NCBI GenBank assembly: GCA_021413535.1
Contig: JAIOQF010000048.1
Location: 1-9,773, forward strand
DNA from: Verrucomicrobiota bacterium
GTDB lineage: Bacteria > Verrucomicrobiota > Verrucomicrobiia > Verrucomicrobiales > Verrucomicrobiaceae
Reading direction: 5' to 3'
Length of the DNA stretch: 9,773 nt
The notes beneath the pieces are model-generated. The model was not told where the DNA came from, made no database searches, and saw nothing but the letters and a program-made list of their open reading frames with translations. Within the stretch, counting starts at the first letter, position 1; each line of letters begins with the position of its first letter. The position numbers and the translations under genes were made by a program. Shown here piece after piece: positions 6,390 to 9,773 of this stretch.

Positions 6390-7268
6390 ATGTCTGCTCC
6401 GCAAACCACTATCGGTCTCGTCTACGATTACGACCAGACACTCAGTCCCGGCTATATGACCGATGAAGTGCTGTTCCCGCACTTTGGCATCAATGGCGAA
6501 CAATTCTGGAAGCGCGCCCACGCGCTGGTGGATGAGCAGGGCTACGACGCTGAGATGTCCTATCTCAAGACGCTTCTCGACTGTCTAACAACCGATCCGC
6601 CATCGAATGCCGATCTGCGCAAGCTGGGGCCCAAGCTGAAATATTTTCCCGGCCTGCCCCAAATGTTCACGGAACTAGAGTCAGTGCTGCGCGATGAACA
6701 TCGCGTCATCGGTATCAAATTGGAGCACTACATTATCAGCGCCGGCTTGAAGGAGCTGCTCGAGGGCAGCGCGCTGCGCCAGCATGTCAAAGCAGTCTTC
6801 GCCAGCGAGTTCGCGGAGGACGCCAGCGGCCGCATCAGTTTTCCGAAACGCATCGTCAGTCACACCACGAAGACGCAGTTCATCTTCCGAATCAACAAAG
6901 GGATGCTGGAACCGCAGGAGGATGTGAACGACCACATGCCGTCTGAACTGCGCCCGATTCCGTTCCAGAATATGATCTACATCGGTGACGGCCCGACCGA
7001 TGTGCCCTGTTTCACTCTGATTCGCCGTTACGGCGGCAACGCCATCGCCGTTTACAATCCGGATGACAAGACCCGCACCAGCTTCCGCAAGAGCTACCAG
7101 CTCAGCACCCATGCCGACCGGGTGAAGCACATCGCGCCCAGCGACTACCGTCCCGGCAGTCACCTGCGACTGCTGCTGGAGGAGATGATTTCCGAGATTG
7201 CCGACGGCATCCTGCGCCGTAAGCGATCCGAAGTGGAAAACGCGACAGTAAGTGCGCCGGGTTATTGA
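6390..7268 (+). CDS. HAD-superfamily hydrolase, phosphoserine-phosphatase-like
   Basis: This is a 292-residue cytoplasmic phosphatase of the HAD superfamily (PF12710-like). Motif I is DYDQT (13-17), with nucleophile D13 and general acid D15. Motif II is ISAG (116-119, S117), the motif III lysine is probably K161, and motif IV is GDGPTD (199-204). An alpha-helical cap region lies between motifs I and II. The protein is longer than SerB-core proteins (about 210 residues), owing to a large cap and a charged C-terminal tail (about 265-292). It is not clearly SerB, and the substrate is unknown. An in-frame TTG at 6348 gives a longer ORF, but its 14 extra residues are a translation of the heptad leader, so the ATG at 6390 is chosen. 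Co-oriented with mpl, which starts 73 bases downstream. Confidence 0.85.
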   Translation: MSAPQTTIGLVYDYDQTLSPGYMTDEVLFPHFGINGEQFWKRAHALVDEQGYDAEMSYLKTLLDCLTTDPPSNADLRKLGPKLKYFPGLPQMFTELESVLRDEHRVIGIKLEHYIISAGLKELLEGSALRQHVKAVFASEFAEDASGRISFPKRIVSHTTKTQFIFRINKGMLEPQEDVNDHMPSELRPIPFQNMIYIGDGPTDVPCFTLIRRYGGNAIAVYNPDDKTRTSFRKSYQLSTHADRVKHIAPSDYRPGSHLRLLLEEMISEIADGILRRKRSEVENATVSAPGY

Positions 7269-7330
7269 GCAAACTTGCACAAGAACGCCGTCTGCGCTAT
7301 CACCGCGCTCCGCGTGATGATCTGTCGCGC

Positions 7331-7334
7331 GAGG
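7331..7334 (+). promoter_or_regulatory. Shine-Dalgarno site of mpl
   Basis: GAGG lies 7 bases before the ATG at 7342. It is the only clear Shine-Dalgarno-like site immediately before a start codon in this window, and it supports the chosen mpl start. mpl is also a gene without a heptad or octad leader array. Confidence 0.6.
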
Positions 7335-7341
7335 CAAATAC

Positions 7342-8724
7342 ATGAGCGGTAAAAAGCATTTTCATTTCATCGGCATCTGCGGCACGGCGATGGGCTCCGC
7401 AGCGGCAGCCTTGCGTGAGGCGGGGCACAAGGTTTCCGGCTCCGATCATAAAGTTTATCCGCCGATGTCCACGATGCTGGAGAAGTGCGGCATCACCCTC
7501 ATGGAGGGCTACAAGCCGGAGAATCTTCCTGCGGACGCGGACTTTATTGTGGTAGGCAACGCCATCTCGCGCGGTAACGCGGAAGTCGAGGCGGTGCTGG
7601 AACGCCGTTTGCCTTATACGTCACTTGCCGAACTGCTCCGGCATGAAGTCTTGCAGGGGCGGCGCAATTTTGTTGTCACCGGCACTCACGGCAAAACGAC
7701 CACGACTTCGATTCTTGCCTGGCTTCTGGAACATGCGGGCAAATCCCCCGGTTATCTCATCGGCGGGGTGCCGGATAACTTTGCCGTGGGCGCACGTTTC
7801 AACTCCTCGGAGTTTTTCGTGATCGAGGGCGACGAATACGACACGGCGTTTTTCGACAAGCGCTCGAAGTTCATCCACTACCTGCCCGAGTGTGTCATCG
7901 TGAACAATCTCGAAATGGATCACGCGGACATCTTCGATTCCGTCAAAGACATCCAGCGCGAGTTCAGCCGGATGTTGCGACTGGTGCCGCGCACTGGTCG
8001 CGTTTTCTTGAATGGCGACGAGGAAAACTGCCGCAGCCTCATCAAAGATTGTCCCGCCCCGGTCTCGACGGTTGGCACGGGTGACAACTGTGAAATTAAA
8101 ATCAAGCTCACGGACGCAGCGGCGGAGCATACTGATTTTGAACTTAACGGTGATAAATTCTCCGTTCCGATGATCGGCGAATTTAACGTGCGCAATGCCG
8201 CGATGGCGGTGTGCGTCGCGCGGCACGCGGGGTTGAGCGACGGGCAGATTCGCGCAGCGTTGCTCGAGTTCAAAGGCGTGCTTCGACGCCAGACGGAGCG
8301 CGGCACGGTGCACGGCATTCGCATCATCGATGACTTCGGGCATCATCCCACGGCGATCCGCGAGACCTTGCGCGGTCTGCGGCAGAAATATCGCGGTGCG
8401 CGCCTGTGGGCGCTGTTCGAGCCGCGGTCGAACACCAGTCGACGCAACCTCTTGCAGGACGAATTGATTGCCGCGCTCAAGGAAGCAGACGGTTCCATCA
8501 TCGCCGCAGTGAATACGCCGGAAAAAGTTCCGACGGGCCAGTTGCTTGATGTCGACGCCGTGACTGAAGCCGTGCGCTCCGTGGGTCGCGAGGCTTATCA
8601 CGAAGCCGATACTGACGCCATCATTGCGCGATTAAAGCCACTGACGAAAAAGGGCGACGTGATCATTGTCTTCAGCAACGGTGGTTTTGAGGGAATTCAT
8701 CAGAAGCTGCTGGAGCGACTGTAA
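7342..8724 (+). CDS. mpl: UDP-N-acetylmuramate:L-Ala-gamma-D-Glu-meso-DAP ligase
   Basis: This cytoplasmic Mur ligase recycles murein tripeptide by attaching it to UDP-MurNAc with ATP hydrolysis, feeding it back into peptidoglycan synthesis. It has 460 residues, the usual Mpl length. The N-terminal nucleotide-sugar domain has GICGTAMG (11-18). The central ATPase domain has the P-loop TGTHGKTTTT (113-122), EGDEYDTAFFDKRSK (162-176) and NNLEMDHADIFDS (188-200). The C-terminal domain has DDFGHHP (330-336) and FEPRSNTSRR (359-368). The FFDKRSKFIHY and FEPRSNTS versions separate Mpl from MurC. The usual DDFAHHP reads G instead of A at 333. The gene implies a DAP-containing wall and import of murein peptides. 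A GAGG site supports the ATG. A large palindrome follows four bases after the stop region. Confidence 0.95.
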   Translation: MSGKKHFHFIGICGTAMGSAAAALREAGHKVSGSDHKVYPPMSTMLEKCGITLMEGYKPENLPADADFIVVGNAISRGNAEVEAVLERRLPYTSLAELLRHEVLQGRRNFVVTGTHGKTTTTSILAWLLEHAGKSPGYLIGGVPDNFAVGARFNSSEFFVIEGDEYDTAFFDKRSKFIHYLPECVIVNNLEMDHADIFDSVKDIQREFSRMLRLVPRTGRVFLNGDEENCRSLIKDCPAPVSTVGTGDNCEIKIKLTDAAAEHTDFELNGDKFSVPMIGEFNVRNAAMAVCVARHAGLSDGQIRAALLEFKGVLRRQTERGTVHGIRIIDDFGHHPTAIRETLRGLRQKYRGARLWALFEPRSNTSRRNLLQDELIAALKEADGSIIAAVNTPEKVPTGQLLDVDAVTEAVRSVGREAYHEADTDAIIARLKPLTKKGDVIIVFSNGGFEGIHQKLLERL

Positions 8725-8726
8725 CG

Positions 8727-8790
8727 GTTTGTAGTCCGGCCTTCAGGCCGAATTATATTTATTGGTGCGGCCTGAAGTCGGACTACGAAC
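8727..8790. repeat. Large imperfect palindrome, REP-like element
   Basis: The left arm (8727-8750) and right arm (8768-8790) are inverse complements over 21-22 positions, with one bulge and two mismatches, around a 17-base A/T-rich loop. Each arm carries GTAGTCCG followed by CTTCAGGCCG when read inward. The left arm holds its own palindrome, CGGCCT/AGGCCG (8737-8750). The element starts two bases after the mpl stop codon. It looks like a dispersed extragenic palindrome that may also end or protect the mpl transcript. Dispersal cannot be shown from one copy. Confidence 0.65.
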
Positions 8791-8800
8791 AGTTGAGATC

Positions 8801-8819
8801 GGCTTTGAAAGCCATTTTT
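8801..8819 (+). terminator. Candidate intrinsic terminator after mpl
   Basis: GGCTTTGAAAGCC (8801-8813) folds into a short stem (GGCTT pairing with AAGCC, loop TGA), and five T follow at 8815-8819. It lies between the REP-like palindrome and the next gene. It would terminate transcription arriving from mpl and insulate the metalloprotease gene. The stem is short, so strength is uncertain. Confidence 0.45.
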
Positions 8820-8861
8820 CTGGCAAGACCGTGATCGGACGCTCGTATTCCTTTCACTTAC

Positions 8862-9773
8862 ATGAAGCCCTTATTCATTATTCTTGCCTTTGCCTGCCAG
8901 GTCTTTGCTCAGACGCCAGAGCCGAAACCCTGTCCGGAGCCACCTAAGCCTGAGCCGGAAAAACCACCCGTGGCGACTGCGGCCAAGCCCGAGCTTGATG
9001 CAAAAAAAACGCTGACGGACGTCAAAGCTATCGTAAACAACGAGCCAAAAAAACGCAGCATCGCGGACATCACAAAAGCTTGCCAGGTTCACGATGGCCT
9101 CTTCCGTATTCATGCCGACCGCGAGAGCGGCGCCATCTTCCTCTATGTGCGGAAGGATCAGCTTCAGCATGAGTTTCTTTACTTCTCGCATGTGAGTGAC
9201 GGCGTGGTCAGCGCCGGCCGCAATCGCGGACAGTTTGACGCGCAGGAGGTATTCAGCATCTCGAAGCACTTCGAGCGCTTGGAATTTACCATGCAAAACA
9301 CATCGTTTTACTTCGATCCCGAACATCCGCTGGCACGCGCTGCAAATGCCAATGTGGGAAACGCCCTGGTGGCATCGGAGCCGGTGATAGCCTCGGACGA
9401 CCAGGGTTACCTGATCAATGCGGCCAATCTTTTTCTGAAGGAAACCTTCATGCAGGTGAAGCACGCATCGGTTAGCGAAACCAAATCGGTTCTGGGTAAG
9501 CTCTCGGAATCCAAAACCAAGTTTATGGCTTGGGGATCGTTCCCGCGGAACACGTTTTTCAATGTGGAATACATCTTTGAGAATCCTGCGCCACCTTCCA
9601 ATCCGGACGATGACGCCAAGCAGTCGTCGGAACTGGCCGATCCGCGTTACGTTGGCATCCGGGTGCAGCACACTTTTGTGGCCATGCCGGTCAATGACTT
9701 CCAGCCCCGCGTGGATGATCCGCGCATTGGTTATTTCATGACTCAGCTTACTGATCAAACCAGCACCGAGGTC
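8862..9773 (+). CDS. Secreted DUF5117/DUF5118-type zinc metalloprotease, 5' part
   Basis: The frame is open for 304 codons from the ATG at 8862 to the window end, so the gene is cut by the edge. Residues 1-16 form a signal peptide (MKPLFIILAFACQVFA, cleavage before Q17). A proline/glutamate-rich stretch (about 19-36) follows. The segment around 84-100 (GLFRIHADRESGAIFLY) and the stretches LYFSHVSDG, GRNRGQF, NTSFYFDP and LARAAN are typical of the DUF5118/DUF5117 N-terminal half of large zinc-dependent metalloproteases. RIGYFMTQLTDQTS near the end is also typical. The catalytic HExxH and the DUF4953 region would lie beyond the window and are not seen. The protein is presumably exported to the periplasm or beyond. 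No Shine-Dalgarno sequence precedes the ATG; the leader is pyrimidine-rich. A minus-strand ORF over the same span is a shadow. Confidence 0.85.
   Translation, partial: MKPLFIILAFACQVFAQTPEPKPCPEPPKPEPEKPPVATAAKPELDAKKTLTDVKAIVNNEPKKRSIADITKACQVHDGLFRIHADRESGAIFLYVRKDQLQHEFLYFSHVSDGVVSAGRNRGQFDAQEVFSISKHFERLEFTMQNTSFYFDPEHPLARAANANVGNALVASEPVIASDDQGYLINAANLFLKETFMQVKHASVSETKSVLGKLSESKTKFMAWGSFPRNTFFNVEYIFENPAPPSNPDDDAKQSSELADPRYVGIRVQHTFVAMPVNDFQPRVDDPRIGYFMTQLTDQTSTEV

Noticed and set aside
7299..7318. Short GC-rich hairpin between the HAD gene and mpl
   Set aside because: An 8-bp stem with one bulge and a 3-base loop exists, but no T run follows and it may be chance in GC-rich DNA; not enough to call a terminator.
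6681..7343. 220-codon minus-strand ORF over the HAD gene
   Set aside because: It is antisense to a gene with all four HAD motifs; no independent support.
7621..8601. 326-codon minus-strand ORF
   Set aside because: It is antisense to mpl, which is certain; no motifs and no start context.
8869..8900. Lipoprotein signal (Cys at residue 12 of the metalloprotease)
   Set aside because: The residues before the Cys (A-F-A) do not fit a lipobox; a standard signal peptidase I site after VFA fits better.
8871..9758. 295-codon minus-strand ORF
   Set aside because: It lies fully opposite the DUF5117-type gene, whose translation matches family motifs throughout. The minus-strand product has no recognisable domain and reads like an antisense of biased codons.

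Overview
The window is ordinary chromosomal DNA from a Gram-negative bacterium of moderate-to-high GC. It is most likely a member of Verrucomicrobiota or a near relative. This rests on inference from the gene mix: a DUF5117/DUF5118-type metalloprotease, a DUF5684 membrane protein, an Mpl-type ligase and a TPR-AAA ATPase. Shine-Dalgarno sequences are also largely absent before start codons. No rRNA, tRNA, CRISPR array, insertion sequence or phage gene was seen, and no stretch over 300 bases lacks a gene.

Layout. At 1-1242 (+) there is a TPR-AAA+ ATPase, open at the left edge. At 1383-1769 (+) a small DUF5684-type membrane protein follows, with a possible promoter and a pyrimidine-rich leader before it. 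A perfect 10-bp hairpin at 1813-1841 separates it from a convergent four-gene minus-strand group. Read in the direction of transcription, that group is an MGDG-synthase-like glycosyltransferase (5334 to 4159), a YihX-like HAD phosphatase overlapping it by ATGA (4162 to 3563), a DedA-family membrane protein (3493 to 2858) and a Tat-exported metallophosphoesterase (2774 to 1848). Divergently from this group, on the plus strand, run a TIGR01777/YfcH-type SDR protein (5429-6316), a phosphoserine-phosphatase-like HAD hydrolase (6390-7268) and mpl, the murein tripeptide recycling ligase (7342-8724). A large imperfect palindrome and a candidate intrinsic terminator follow mpl. The 5' part of a secreted zinc-metalloprotease-family gene (8862 to beyond 9773) closes the window.

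Biology. Several genes point to the cell envelope: Mpl recycles peptidoglycan peptides, the glycosyltransferase probably decorates a lipid, DedA proteins handle lipid carriers in the membrane, and the metallophosphoesterase and metalloprotease are exported. A shared pathway is not shown by the sequence.

The most unusual signal is not a gene. Short tandem arrays with a 7- or 8-base period, beginning CT or ending CAAC in the direction of the gene, lie directly in front of at least four start regions (5322-5370, 5388-5428, 6352-6379, 2784-2823), with a weaker fifth case at 1351-1382. They occupy the place of a Shine-Dalgarno site, differ in consensus from gene to gene, and cause naive start prediction to extend proteins into them.
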